DNA of 64,000 bases from Bacteroidales bacterium UBA6408 (lineage in GTDB: Bacteria > Bacteroidota > Bacteroidia > Bacteroidales > UBA932). Below the pieces are notes generated by a model. That model was not told the origin of the DNA. It saw nothing but the letters and a program-made list of their open reading frames with translations, and did no database searches. How positions within the stretch are numbered: position 1 is the stretch's first letter; the number at the start of each line of letters is the position of its first letter. Where the stretch lies: contig DJPQ01000085.1 in NCBI GenBank assembly GCA_002439805.1, positions 819-64,818 on the forward strand, given 5' to 3'. Below are positions 17,073 to 25,049 of this stretch, in pieces. Both the position numbers and the translations under genes were made by a program.

Positions 17073-18203
17073 ATGGACGAGATTTTTGAATTCGACAACT
17101 ATGTGACGGGACGTTCGTTCGTGGGGCGGCGCCCGGATTGCCTCGCGCTGGGGAATCTCATTGAAAGTCACGAGAATGTGTGCATATATGATGCGCCGAA
17201 GAGCGGAAAGACGTCGCTCGTGCACCAGACTCTCATAAACCTGCGCACGTCGGGACACAGCGTCGTCGTTCCTGTCTGCGTCCTGACGGGAGTCCGCACA
17301 GCGGAGGAACTTGCCGTGCGGATGGTATCGACGCTCATGAAGCAGCTCTGTGACGGCCCGGCTGATTTTGCGGATTTCATCGCGAGGTGGCTTCCGGACA
17401 CGAACTTCAGCTTTGACGCGGAACTATATGAGGATTTCGGAAAAATGGCTGTACTTACCGGAACGCTTGCTTCGGAAGATCTGACCGCAGTGCTGGCGCT
17501 TCCCTACAGAATCGCATCCGAGACTTCTAAGGATCTTTGTCTCGTGTTTGAGGAATTTCAGAATATTCTGGAAATCAAGGGATTCGAGCGCATTCTTAAG
17601 GAGATGGAGAAAATAGCCTCCGAGAACAGGACCTCGTTCAGCTACATCTTCAGCGGCTCGGCGACCAACGCGATGAAATGGATTTTTGACTACAGGAAAT
17701 ATTTTTTCCGCAACGTCGTGCACCTTCCGCTTTCCCCGGTGACGGAACAGGAGGTGATGGAGCACATCGTCTCGGGCTTCCGGCCGACGGGCAAGGTCAT
17801 CGAGAAGGACCTCATCCAGAAGCCTTACGGGATTTTCAGGGGAAATATGTGGTATCTCAACATGATGGCATTCCTCTGTAATGCAAGGGCAATAGGATAT
17901 ATCAACGAAAGGACGATAAGTGACGCCGTGGAGACTGTGATTTCGATGAATCTGCCGCGCTTCAGGATGATTGTCGATGACCTCACCGTGTTCCAGCTTT
18001 CGTTCCTGACGGCGGTGCTGCGCGGAGAGACCCGCTTCAGCGCGTCGGATGTCATCGAAAAGTATGACCTGCACTCCTCTGCCAACGTGAAGAGGGTGCG
18101 GGACGCTCTGATGAAGAAGGAAATCCTGACCTTCACGGCCAAGGACGAGCCGGTGGTGATTGATCCGTTGTTCGAGTACTGGTTCAGGAGGGAAATGCTG
18201 TGA
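17073..18203 (+). CDS. AAA ATPase of the archaeal-type superfamily
   Basis: A 376-residue STAND/AAA-type ATPase. Walker A is APKSGKTSL (about residues 41-49), a Walker B-like strand LCLVFEEFQN follows near residue 165, and FSYIFSGSATNAMKWIF resembles sensor 1. The C-terminal third looks like a winged-helix domain (ASDVIEKYDLHSSANVKRVRDAL). This architecture occurs widely in Bacteroidota and archaea, but the function is unknown. It stands alone between divergent AsmA and the rpsU promoter. Confidence 0.8.
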   Translation: MDEIFEFDNYVTGRSFVGRRPDCLALGNLIESHENVCIYDAPKSGKTSLVHQTLINLRTSGHSVVVPVCVLTGVRTAEELAVRMVSTLMKQLCDGPADFADFIARWLPDTNFSFDAELYEDFGKMAVLTGTLASEDLTAVLALPYRIASETSKDLCLVFEEFQNILEIKGFERILKEMEKIASENRTSFSYIFSGSATNAMKWIFDYRKYFFRNVVHLPLSPVTEQEVMEHIVSGFRPTGKVIEKDLIQKPYGIFRGNMWYLNMMAFLCNARAIGYINERTISDAVETVISMNLPRFRMIVDDLTVFQLSFLTAVLRGETRFSASDVIEKYDLHSSANVKRVRDALMKKEILTFTAKDEPVVIDPLFEYWFRREML

Positions 18204-18211
18204 AAAAATAT

Positions 18212-18241
18212 TTTGAAATCAGAATAATATTCGTATCTTTG
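18212..18241 (+). promoter_or_regulatory. Bacteroidota-type promoter of rpsU
   Basis: TTTG (18212-18215), an 18-bp spacer and TATCTTTG (18234-18241). The 5' leader that follows contains nested inverted repeats (ATCCCT-TGG-AGGGAT inside GCCG...CGGC) just ahead of the strong ribosome-binding site. Confidence 0.75.
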
Positions 18242-18300
18242 CACGCTCAAAAGCCGGGATGTATCCCTTGGAGGGATTTTTCTCGGCGATACTATAGGAA

Positions 18301-18311
18301 AAGGAGGTGAT
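18301..18311 (+). promoter_or_regulatory. Full-length Shine-Dalgarno sequence of rpsU
   Basis: AAGGAGGTGAT is complementary over 11 nt to the usual 3' end of 16S rRNA and ends 6 nt before the rpsU ATG. Most genes here lack any such site. In Flavobacteriia a strong SD on rpsU is known to allow bS21 autoregulation, because bS21 helps hide the anti-SD. Confidence 0.9.
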
Positions 18312-18317
18312 ATTAGT

Positions 18318-18512
18318 ATGATTATAGTACCTGTTAAGGAAGGCGAGAACATCGAGAAGGCGCTCAAGAAGTTCAAGAGAAAATTCGAGAAGACCGGAGC
18401 AATCCGCGAGCTGCGTGCCAGAAGAGAGTTCGAGAAACCGTCGGTGAAGGCAAGGAAGGCGAAGATGAAGGCCATCTACGTTCAGCATCTGCAGCTTCAG
18501 GACGAGCAGTAA
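18318..18512 (+). CDS. rpsU: 30S ribosomal protein bS21
   Basis: A 64-residue basic protein of the small subunit platform. The sequence MIIVPVKEGENIEKALKKFK followed by the RELRARREFEKPS block is characteristic. In Bacteroidota ribosomes bS21 with bS6 and bS18 sequesters the anti-Shine-Dalgarno tail of 16S rRNA. The unusually strong SD in front of its own gene therefore suggests feedback control: when bS21 is short, free anti-SD would favour rpsU translation. It has its own promoter and structured leader. Confidence 0.95.
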   Translation: MIIVPVKEGENIEKALKKFKRKFEKTGAIRELRARREFEKPSVKARKAKMKAIYVQHLQLQDEQ

Positions 18513-18530
18513 TTGCAAATTTTATTTTTT

Positions 18531-18613
18531 ATGGCTGACAAGCTCCTTGAAGAGCCGGTGGAATGAGCCCGGCCGCTTGCAGTTGAAACGCGGAGCCTGC
18601 CTATGAAGGGCAG
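18531..18613 (+). other. rpsU-rplU intergenic leader with two hairpins and a tiny ORF
   Basis: The 122-bp gap holds hairpins GCCGG(18554-18558)/CCGGC(18569-18573) and CTGCC(18597-18601)/GGCAG(18609-18613), and an 11-codon ORF (18531-18566, MADKLLEEPVE). It could be an L21 leader, but nothing here matches a leader family I know. Confidence 0.3.
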
Positions 18614-18634
18614 TCCCAAAATTTTATAAACAAT

Positions 18635-18946
18635 ATGTACGCAATCGTAGAAATTGCAGGTCAGCAGTTTAAGGTTGAGGCTGGCAAAGAGATTTTCGTG
18701 AACCGTCTCGCGGAGCCAAAAGGCACGGCGGTCGAGTTCGCAAAGGTGCTTCTGCTCGACAACGACGGAGATGTCAAGGTCGGCGCACCGTATGTGGAGG
18801 GCGCAGTTGTGAAAGCTACCGTCCTTGACGATTCCTGCAAGGGCAAGAAGGTTCTTGTCTTCAAGAAGAAACGTCGCAAGGGGTACCAGAAATGCAATGG
18901 TCACCGTCAGTATCTTTCAAAAATCCAGATCAACGAGATCGCTTAA
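18635..18946 (+). CDS. rplU: 50S ribosomal protein bL21
   Basis: A 103-residue large-subunit protein. MYAIVEIAGQQFKVEAGKE at the N-terminus and FKKKRRKGYQKCNGHRQ near the C-terminus are the L21 signatures, and the length is normal. It is followed 18 bp later by rpmA, the universal bL21-bL27 pair. Confidence 0.97.
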   Translation: MYAIVEIAGQQFKVEAGKEIFVNRLAEPKGTAVEFAKVLLLDNDGDVKVGAPYVEGAVVKATVLDDSCKGKKVLVFKKKRRKGYQKCNGHRQYLSKIQINEIA

Positions 18947-18964
18947 TTTAGAGGAGAATCAATT

Positions 18965-19225
18965 ATGGCACATAAAAAAGGCGTCGGTAGTTCAAAGAAC
19001 GGTCGTGAGTCAGAAAGCAAACGACTTGGCCTCAAGAAATTCGGTGATCAGGCTGTAAAGGCCGGCAACATCCTCGTACGTCAGAGAGGTACGGTTCACA
19101 ACCCTGGTCTCAATGTCGGCATGGGCAGGGATCACACCCTTTACGCGCTGATTGACGGAAGAGTGAAGTTCTGCAAGAAGGCAGAGAACAAGTCATTCGT
19201 CTCGGTTGTTCCTTTTGAGAACTGA
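18965..19225 (+). CDS. rpmA: 50S ribosomal protein bL27
   Basis: An 86-residue protein whose N-terminus reaches the peptidyl-transferase centre. [20 protein letters not shown] and [15 protein letters not shown] identify it. The N-terminus begins directly with the mature AHKK form, so no Firmicutes-type cleavable extension is present. A structured repeat element lies 3' of the gene. Confidence 0.97.
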   Translation: MAHKKGVGSSKNGRESESKRLGLKKFGDQAVKAGNILVRQRGTVHNPGLNVGMGRDHTLYALIDGRVKFCKKAENKSFVSVVPFEN

Positions 19226-19296
19226 CTCGGGGATTGTATGCTTTGGAATAGTGGGTTGTTGCTCCGAGTTGAGTGGCAACCCGTTTTTGATTTTTG

Positions 19297-19404
19297 TGAG
19301 AAAAAGCAATCTGCTGCGTTGGGCTTCGATAATTGAAATCCTCACAACCATCAGGTTGCTGCGGTTTCAATTTCTTGCCCGCCTTGCATCTTATCTTTTT
19401 CTCA
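19297..19404 (+). repeat. Nested-hairpin 3' repeat element, copy 1
   Basis: Between rpmA and serS. Base stem TGAGAAAAAG/CTTTTTCTCA; then GCG, a TT bulge and GGGC (19321-19324) pairing with GCCC (19377-19380); then AATTGAAA (19331-19338) with TTTCAATT (19365-19372); tip CAACC-ATCA-GGTTG (19345-19358). Conserved loops TCCTCA and CTGCGG flank the tip stem. See the other copies at 31814, 36428, 39678, 45952 and 60180. Confidence 0.85.
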
Positions 19405-19452
19405 TCAAAATTCTCTCAGAAATAATAAAGAAATGTTTTAAAATTTAGTGAT

Positions 19453-20724
19453 ATGCTTACACTTAAGTTGCTTCGTGAACAGCCGGAGTATGTGATAAGG
19501 AAACTGGCTGTGAAGAATTTCGACGCGAAGGAAATCGTGGAGAAAATCAATGCCCTTGACGCTGACAGGCGCGCACTGCAGACTGAACTTGACGCGAGCC
19601 TTGCGGAGCAGAAGAAGATGGCCGCAATGATAGGCGCTCTCATGAAGGAGGGAAAGAAGGAGCAGGCCGAGGGCGTGAAGTCCGAGGTTGCCGCCCTCAA
19701 GGCTCATTCCGGCGATATTGACGCGAAGGCGCAGAAGACTCAGGAAGAGCTCTTGTCTCTGATGGTTCTTCTTCCTAACATACCTTGCGACGCCGTGCCT
19801 GAGGGCAAGACCGCTGCTGACAATGTCGTGGTGAAGATGGGCAACGAGATTCCTGACCTCGGACCTGACGCGCTTCCTCATTGGGAGCTCGCGAAGAAGC
19901 TCGACATCATCGACTTTGACCTCGGCGTGAAGCTCACCGGCGCGGGATTTCCTGTCTATAAGGGCAAGGGCGCGCGTCTTCAGAGAGCGCTCATCAACTA
20001 TTTCCTCGACATCAACACCAAGGCCGGCTACCTTGAGATTGAGCCTCCGGTGATGGTGAACGAGGCTTCCGGATTCGGCACGGGCCAGCTTCCTGACAAG
20101 GAGGGGCAGATGTACCACGCTACCGTAGATAATTTCTATCTTGTTCCTACAGCCGAGGTGCCTGTGACCAACATCTACCGCGACGTGATTCTCGGAAACA
20201 ACGATTTCCCTGTGAAGATGACCGCATATACTCCTTGCTTCCGCCGTGAGGCAGGCTCATACGGAAAGGACGTGCGCGGACTCAACAGGCTTCATCAGTT
20301 CGACAAGGTTGAGATTGTGCGCATCGAGAAGCCGGAGAACTCATACGCGGCCCTTGACGACATGATTGCTCATGTTGAGGGCATTGTGAACAGCCTCGGT
20401 CTTCCGTACAGGATTCTTCGTCTTTGCGGCGGTGACATGAGCTTCACTTCAGCAATCACCTATGACTTCGAGGTTTATTCAGCAGCCCAGGGACGCTGGC
20501 TTGAGATTTCTTCAGTTTCCAACTTCGAGTCCTATCAGGCGAACCGTCTGAAGCTCCGCTACAGGACAGAGGACGGCAAGACCGAGCTTGCGCACACTCT
20601 GAACGGCTCTTCGCTCGCTCTTCCGCGTGTGGTTGCGGCGCTGCTTGAGAACAACCAGAAGGACGGGAAGATTATAATCCCTGAGGCACTTCGGCCTTAC
20701 ACCGGTTTTGACGTAATTGACTAA
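19453..20724 (+). CDS. serS: Seryl-tRNA synthetase
   Basis: A 423-residue class II aminoacyl-tRNA synthetase. The N-terminal 110 residues form the expected long coiled-coil arm (ALQTELDASLAEQKKMAAMI). The catalytic core shows motif 2 (TPCFRREAGSYGKDVRGLNR, with FDKVE following) and motif 3 near the C-terminus (LNGSSLALPRVVAALLENNQ). Length is normal. It is preceded by repeat copy 1 and followed within 3 nt by a terminator-like hairpin. Confidence 0.97.
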   Translation: MLTLKLLREQPEYVIRKLAVKNFDAKEIVEKINALDADRRALQTELDASLAEQKKMAAMIGALMKEGKKEQAEGVKSEVAALKAHSGDIDAKAQKTQEELLSLMVLLPNIPCDAVPEGKTAADNVVVKMGNEIPDLGPDALPHWELAKKLDIIDFDLGVKLTGAGFPVYKGKGARLQRALINYFLDINTKAGYLEIEPPVMVNEASGFGTGQLPDKEGQMYHATVDNFYLVPTAEVPVTNIYRDVILGNNDFPVKMTAYTPCFRREAGSYGKDVRGLNRLHQFDKVEIVRIEKPENSYAALDDMIAHVEGIVNSLGLPYRILRLCGGDMSFTSAITYDFEVYSAAQGRWLEISSVSNFESYQANRLKLRYRTEDGKTELAHTLNGSSLALPRVVAALLENNQKDGKIIIPEALRPYTGFDVID

Positions 20725-20727
20725 AGC

Positions 20728-20760
20728 GGGGCGAATAAAAGCATCCTTTTCTTCATCCCC
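20728..20760 (+). terminator. Terminator-like hairpin after serS, resembling the base stem of the repeat family
   Basis: GGGGCGAATAAAAG, loop CATC, CTTTTCTTCATCCCC, then TTT. The arms closely match the outer arms of repeat copy 2 (31814...31932), and the left arm matches copy 5, but the whole inner part is absent. It may be an ordinary terminator that shows what an element-free site looks like. Confidence 0.55.
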
Positions 20761-20849
20761 TTTGCCTCAGAGGTTTGTTTGCTGAGAAATTTTGAAAATT
20801 TTTCTGAAAAAATGTGTAAGGCACATTGATTGCATATACATAAGTTTGT

Positions 20850-21407
20850 ATGCAAGAATCAGATAAGATAATAATGGGAATTGACCCCGGAACCAATATT
20901 CTTGGCTTCGGGGTCATTTCTGTGGGGGGACGTCGTCCGGAGTTCGTGGATATGGGGATTGTGGATTTGAGAAAGGAAAGCGACCATTTCCGGAAACTTG
21001 CCGTGATTGCGTCGGAGATTTCTGTGCTGATGGACAGGTATTTGCCGGATGAACTCTCAATAGAGTCGGCATTCTATGCCAAGGACGCGCAGGTGATTCA
21101 GAAACTGGGGCGTGCGCAGGGGATTGTGATTGCGGAGGCCATCAAGAGGTTCATTCCGGTGCATGAGTATGCGCCGAGGAAGGCCAAGATTGCGGTGACG
21201 GGGAACGGCGCGGCGTCGAAGGAGCAGGTGGCGCTGATGATTCAGCGGCAGCTGGGGCTGAAGGAACTTCCGAAACATCTCGATGCGACAGACGCGATTG
21301 CAATCGCGCTGTGCCACTATCACGAGTCTCTCAGCCCTCTCGGAAAGGTTTCCGGCGGGGGCGACTGGAAGAAGTTCGTCGAGGCTCATCCGGAGCGGGT
21401 CAAATAA
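20850..21407 (+). CDS. ruvC: Crossover junction endodeoxyribonuclease RuvC
   Basis: A 185-residue Holliday-junction resolvase. The RNase H-like acidic residues sit in GIDPGTNILGFG, the second in SIESAFYAKDAQ, and the last pair in HLDATDAIAIALCH. The start is uncertain: a -7-like box TAAGTTTG ends only 2 nt before the ATG at 20850, so translation may start instead at the ATG at 20874 (MGIDPGT). Confidence 0.94.
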   Translation: MQESDKIIMGIDPGTNILGFGVISVGGRRPEFVDMGIVDLRKESDHFRKLAVIASEISVLMDRYLPDELSIESAFYAKDAQVIQKLGRAQGIVIAEAIKRFIPVHEYAPRKAKIAVTGNGAASKEQVALMIQRQLGLKELPKHLDATDAIAIALCHYHESLSPLGKVSGGGDWKKFVEAHPERVK

Positions 21408-21489
21408 TTTTTAATCTTTGAAGGTTCCGGCTTGTCTAAATACTCGGTTTTTGTAGAATATATATTTATCTTGTGAAAGAGAATTGATT

Positions 21490-24468
21490 ATGAATGTGGT
21501 TAAAAGGTTATTATGTGTAGTGGCGCTTATGGCTGCGGTCTTGTGTGCGGCTATCCCGGCGGAGGCTCAGTCATCGGCTACGGTGAAGCTGAAGCTTGTG
21601 GATGAAAAGAGCGGGGATCCGGTGCCGTTCGCGACTGTGTCACTGACTGTCAAGGGAGCGAAGGAAGCGAAGCATTACGTGCTTACAGATGCGCAGGGGG
21701 CTGCTTCCATCGCCAAGGTCGCGAGGGGGGAGTATCACCTCAGGGCGGAGATAATGGGCTACAAGAGCTTTGAGAAAGACATTGTCGTGGAGAAGAGCGT
21801 CGATTTGGGTGACGTGAAGATGGCGGCGGACATAGAGATGCTTGAGGCCGCGCAGGTAACGGCCGTGGGAAATCCTATTGTCGTGAAGAAGGATACCATC
21901 GAGTACAACGCCTCTTCGTTCAAGACCTCGGACAACGACATGCTTGAGGAACTTCTCAAGAAGCTTCCGGGGGTCGAGGTTTCGGAGGACGGTTCGATAA
22001 CCGCCAACGGGCAGACAATCTCGAAGATAACCATCGACGGCAAGACGTTCTTCCTCGACGACCCGTCGCTCGCGTCTAAGAACATTCCCGCGAAGATAAT
22101 CCAGAAAGTGAAGGTCGTGGAGAAGAAATCCGACCAGGCGATGTTCACGGGCATCGACGACGGCAACGAGGAGACCGTCATCGACCTCTCCATCCAACCG
22201 GGAATGATGCAGGGATGGTTCGGCAACATAATGGCCGGCGGCGGACATGACGTGCCGAGCGCCAACAATGACATGAACGACTGGCGCTATCAGGGCGCGG
22301 CCATGGTGGGACGCTTCACGGACAAGAGTCAGATCAGCCTCATCCTCAACGGCAACAACACCAACAACAGGGGGTTCAACGACCTTGCCGGCTCTATGAT
22401 GGGCAATATGCGGGGTGGCGGAGGCGGAATGGGCCGCGGCCAGGGCGGCTGGGGCCGCGGAAACGGCATCACGACCTCGTGGATGGGCGGTCTTAACGGC
22501 GCGTTCACCCTTCTGGACGGGAACATGGACCTTGCAGGGAACTACCTCTACAACGGCAGCAATAAATATGTGACCGAGGACAGCAGGCTGACGAACTATC
22601 TTGACGACGGCAGCAGCCTCATAACTGAAAACAACGGCTACAGCACGACCCGCACGGACGGTCATCGTTTCGGTGTGCGCCTTGAGCATAAATTTTCCGA
22701 GAACACCTCAATTCTCTTCGAGCCTCGCGTGAATTTCGGCCGGGGAAACTATGTCGAGTATTCCGACTACGACATCAATAAGGACCTTGGTGACGGCACG
22801 GAGCAGACGCTGACCAACAAGGGTACGACCCGTAACACCGGAGACAACAAGAACTGGACGACAGAGGGCTTCCTCCTCTTCCGTCAGAAGCTCGGAAAGC
22901 CCGGCAGGACTATTTCCCTGCACACCCGCTACAGCTTCAGCGGAAACGAGCTCGACGGGCTGAACCAGTCTCTCACTCAGACCTTCGGCACCTCGCCGGT
23001 GACGGATTTCGTGAACCAGCGAATCGACAGAACCTCGAACTCATATTCAGTAAATTCCCGTCTCGTATATACCGAACCTCTCGGAAAGAATTTCTATATC
23101 GAGGCGAACTATTCCTACGGGTGGAACAAGAACACTTCGCTGAAGAACGCCTACGACAGCGGAAACAAAGGGACTCTCACCCCTTCGGCATTCGGCGATA
23201 TTAAGTATGTCTATGAGGGTGAGACTCTTGATGATATATATTCCAACAACATAACGAACATCGGACAGAATCACGCAGCCGGCGCTAACCTTATGTGGCA
23301 GAAGGACAAGATCCGCGCTCAGCTCGGAGTGTCGGCGAACCCTACGATTACGAAGAATGTCACGAACGGGGAGACTTTCGAGAGCAATGTCGTGAAGTGG
23401 TCTCCGCAGGCATCGTTCAGCTATGATATGTCCGAGAACGCGAACGTGCGCTTCTTCTATTTCGGAAGTTCATCGCAGCCTTCGACCTCGCAGCTCATGC
23501 CTGTGCCGGACAACACCGACCCTGTGAACATCTCGCTCGGTAACCCCTATCTGAACCCGTATTTCAGCCACAGGCTCAGAGGGATGTTCCGCTATTCAAA
23601 TAAGGAGAATTTCATCTCGGTGAACGGATTTTTCGGCGGGAACTATGTCCAGGACGCGATTACGAGCGCGACATGGTATGACGTCAACAGCGTCAAGTAC
23701 AACATTCCGGTGAACACCAAGGGGACGGGCAACTTCGACGCGAGGGTTATGACGAACATTCCTTTCGGAAAGTCGAATTTCTCGATGTTTTCGATGACTT
23801 TTGCAAAGTATTCGCAGACAACCTCATATATCGGGACTTCCGCATTCGCCTCGAAGGCCGGTGAGTACTACAGCAGCGAGACGGCCGAGTTTGACTATGA
23901 CAAGTTCCACAGCGACTACGGCACGGACCTTTCAGCGTTCGCCGATGACTTCACCACTAACAGGACGCAGAGCCTGAATTTCACTGAGCGTCTGCGCTTT
24001 ACCTACAGGGATGATTTCGTGGAACTTACGCTCGGCGGCAGGACGAGAATCTCAAAGTCCTGGTATTCAATAGCCTCGGCCGCAACAAATGCGACGTTCA
24101 ACAACAAGGTGAACGGCTCCGTGAACTGGACTCTGCCTTGGGGTATGAACCTCATCTCGCAGCTGGACTACAACTGGTACAACGGCTACACGACCCCGCA
24201 GTCGGACGAGTTCATCTGGAACGCCGAGATTACCCAGCTGTTCTACAAGAAGAAGTTTACCATTGCGCTCAAGGCCTATGACATCCTGAACCAGTCGAAG
24301 AACCTTTCAGTGACGGACGAGTCGAACTACCATCAGGAGGTGCGCAATAACACTCTCGGCCGCTACGTCATCCTTTCGCTGACCTACCGTTTCGGCAATT
24401 TTGACAATGCAAGCAAGGGGGCTCGTCGCGGACCTGGCGGCCCGATGGGACCGCCTCCGGGCCGTTAG
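21490..24468 (+). CDS. Outer-membrane beta-barrel protein, TonB-dependent-receptor-like (OMP_b-brl_3 type)
   Basis: About 992 residues. A signal peptide ending AEAQ is followed by a carboxypeptidase-regulatory-like beta-sandwich domain (to about 110), a plug-like region (LEELLKKLPGVEVSEDGSIT, ITIDGKTFFLDD) and a long C-terminal barrel. This matches the large Bacteroidota family near PF14905, related to TonB receptors but without a SusD partner; the ligand is unknown. A Gly-rich loop (GGGGGMGRGQGGWGRG) interrupts the early barrel and the tail is GARRGPGGPMGPPPGR. I chose the ATG at 21490; a TTG two codons upstream is less likely. The stop codon lies inside a GC-rich hairpin repeat. Confidence 0.82.
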   Translation: MNVVKRLLCVVALMAAVLCAAIPAEAQSSATVKLKLVDEKSGDPVPFATVSLTVKGAKEAKHYVLTDAQGAASIAKVARGEYHLRAEIMGYKSFEKDIVVEKSVDLGDVKMAADIEMLEAAQVTAVGNPIVVKKDTIEYNASSFKTSDNDMLEELLKKLPGVEVSEDGSITANGQTISKITIDGKTFFLDDPSLASKNIPAKIIQKVKVVEKKSDQAMFTGIDDGNEETVIDLSIQPGMMQGWFGNIMAGGGHDVPSANNDMNDWRYQGAAMVGRFTDKSQISLILNGNNTNNRGFNDLAGSMMGNMRGGGGGMGRGQGGWGRGNGITTSWMGGLNGAFTLLDGNMDLAGNYLYNGSNKYVTEDSRLTNYLDDGSSLITENNGYSTTRTDGHRFGVRLEHKFSENTSILFEPRVNFGRGNYVEYSDYDINKDLGDGTEQTLTNKGTTRNTGDNKNWTTEGFLLFRQKLGKPGRTISLHTRYSFSGNELDGLNQSLTQTFGTSPVTDFVNQRIDRTSNSYSVNSRLVYTEPLGKNFYIEANYSYGWNKNTSLKNAYDSGNKGTLTPSAFGDIKYVYEGETLDDIYSNNITNIGQNHAAGANLMWQKDKIRAQLGVSANPTITKNVTNGETFESNVVKWSPQASFSYDMSENANVRFFYFGSSSQPSTSQLMPVPDNTDPVNISLGNPYLNPYFSHRLRGMFRYSNKENFISVNGFFGGNYVQDAITSATWYDVNSVKYNIPVNTKGTGNFDARVMTNIPFGKSNFSMFSMTFAKYSQTTSYIGTSAFASKAGEYYSSETAEFDYDKFHSDYGTDLSAFADDFTTNRTQSLNFTERLRFTYRDDFVELTLGGRTRISKSWYSIASAATNATFNNKVNGSVNWTLPWGMNLISQLDYNWYNGYTTPQSDEFIWNAEITQLFYKKKFTIALKAYDILNQSKNLSVTDESNYHQEVRNNTLGRYVILSLTYRFGNFDNASKGARRGPGGPMGPPPGR

Positions 24469-24625
24469 CCCGGCAGGCGGCCCCATGGGCTTCCTAACCC
24501 CGGCAGGCTTTCGCCTGCGACCCCTGTTAGGGGTGTTCTGCGCCTCCGGCGCGGTCCCTGCGGAACCTTTTCCGGGCCGTTAGCCCGGCAGGCGTTCCCA
24601 TCGGGGGACTTCTTAACCCCGGCGG
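24457..24625 (+). repeat. GC-rich hairpin cluster with a duplicated unit
   Basis: The 23-nt unit CCGGGCCGTTAGCCCGGCAG plus GCG occurs at 24457-24479 and 24572-24594, each followed by a diverged C/T-AACCCCGGC(A/G)G tail. Between them are short perfect hairpins GCAGGC-TTTC-GCCTGC, CCCCT-GTT-AGGGG and GCGCC-TCC-GGCGC. The first unit contains the stop codon of the barrel gene. From here to 24796 the only other features are the hairpin at 24647 and -7-like boxes (TAATTTTG at 24665, TAAATTTG at 24707). Confidence 0.75.
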
Positions 24626-24646
24626 CAAAAGTGAAAATGTAAGTTG

Positions 24647-24690
24647 GAAAAGCCTTTGTGTAAGTAATTTTGCGCGAAGGCTTTTCTTTT
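24647..24690 (+). terminator. Terminator-like hairpin
   Basis: GAAAAGCCTT (24647-24656) pairs with AAGGCTTTTC (24677-24686), followed by TTTT. The 20-nt loop holds a TAATTTTG box, so overlap with a promoter is possible. Confidence 0.5.
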
Positions 24691-24796
24691 GTTGTCACAT
24701 TTTGGCTAAATTTGCATCTTATTGTGGTTGTGCCTTGGGCACAGAGTGAGACGAGATAATTTTAATAAACATTAATAGTTTAATATTCAATAAATT

Positions 24797-25036
24797 ATGA
24801 AGAAGGTATTTTTCGCTGCGCTTGCACTCGTTGCAATGCTTTCAGTCGCTTCCTGCAAGACCGACAAATGTAAATGCGACATTAAGGCAGGCAAGTTAGA
24901 ATGGAAAGATCAGGTTTATGAAAGACCGGACGGCAAGAAATGTTCGGATTTGACGACCAAAGACATAGACCTCGCCGGTCTTAAAATAGATGCCAGCGGA
25001 CTTGTGGACCTTGACTGCGAGAATTATCACGAGTAG
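24797..25036 (+). CDS. Small putative lipoprotein
   Basis: A 79-residue protein of unknown function. MKKVFFAALALVAMLSVASC is a lipoprotein signal with the modified cysteine at residue 20. The mature part is short, charged and has two further Cys residues directly after the lipid anchor (TDKCKCD) and one near the middle (KKCSD). The gene lies 13 bp before a MauE/thioredoxin membrane protein gene, so a shared redox role is possible but only an inference. Confidence 0.7.
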   Translation: MKKVFFAALALVAMLSVASCKTDKCKCDIKAGKLEWKDQVYERPDGKKCSDLTTKDIDLAGLKIDASGLVDLDCENYHE

Positions 25037-25049
25037 CAAGTCATACACA

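Noticed and set aside
19297..19404. Simple intrinsic terminator explanation for the repeat family
   Set aside because: The CTTTTT stretch is inside the base stem rather than a tail after it, and copy 4 already has a separate strong terminator before it.
24990..25049. ATG start at 24990 for the MauE/thioredoxin gene
   Set aside because: It would overlap the lipoprotein gene and add a segment without membrane character before helix 1; the GTG at 25050 fits better.
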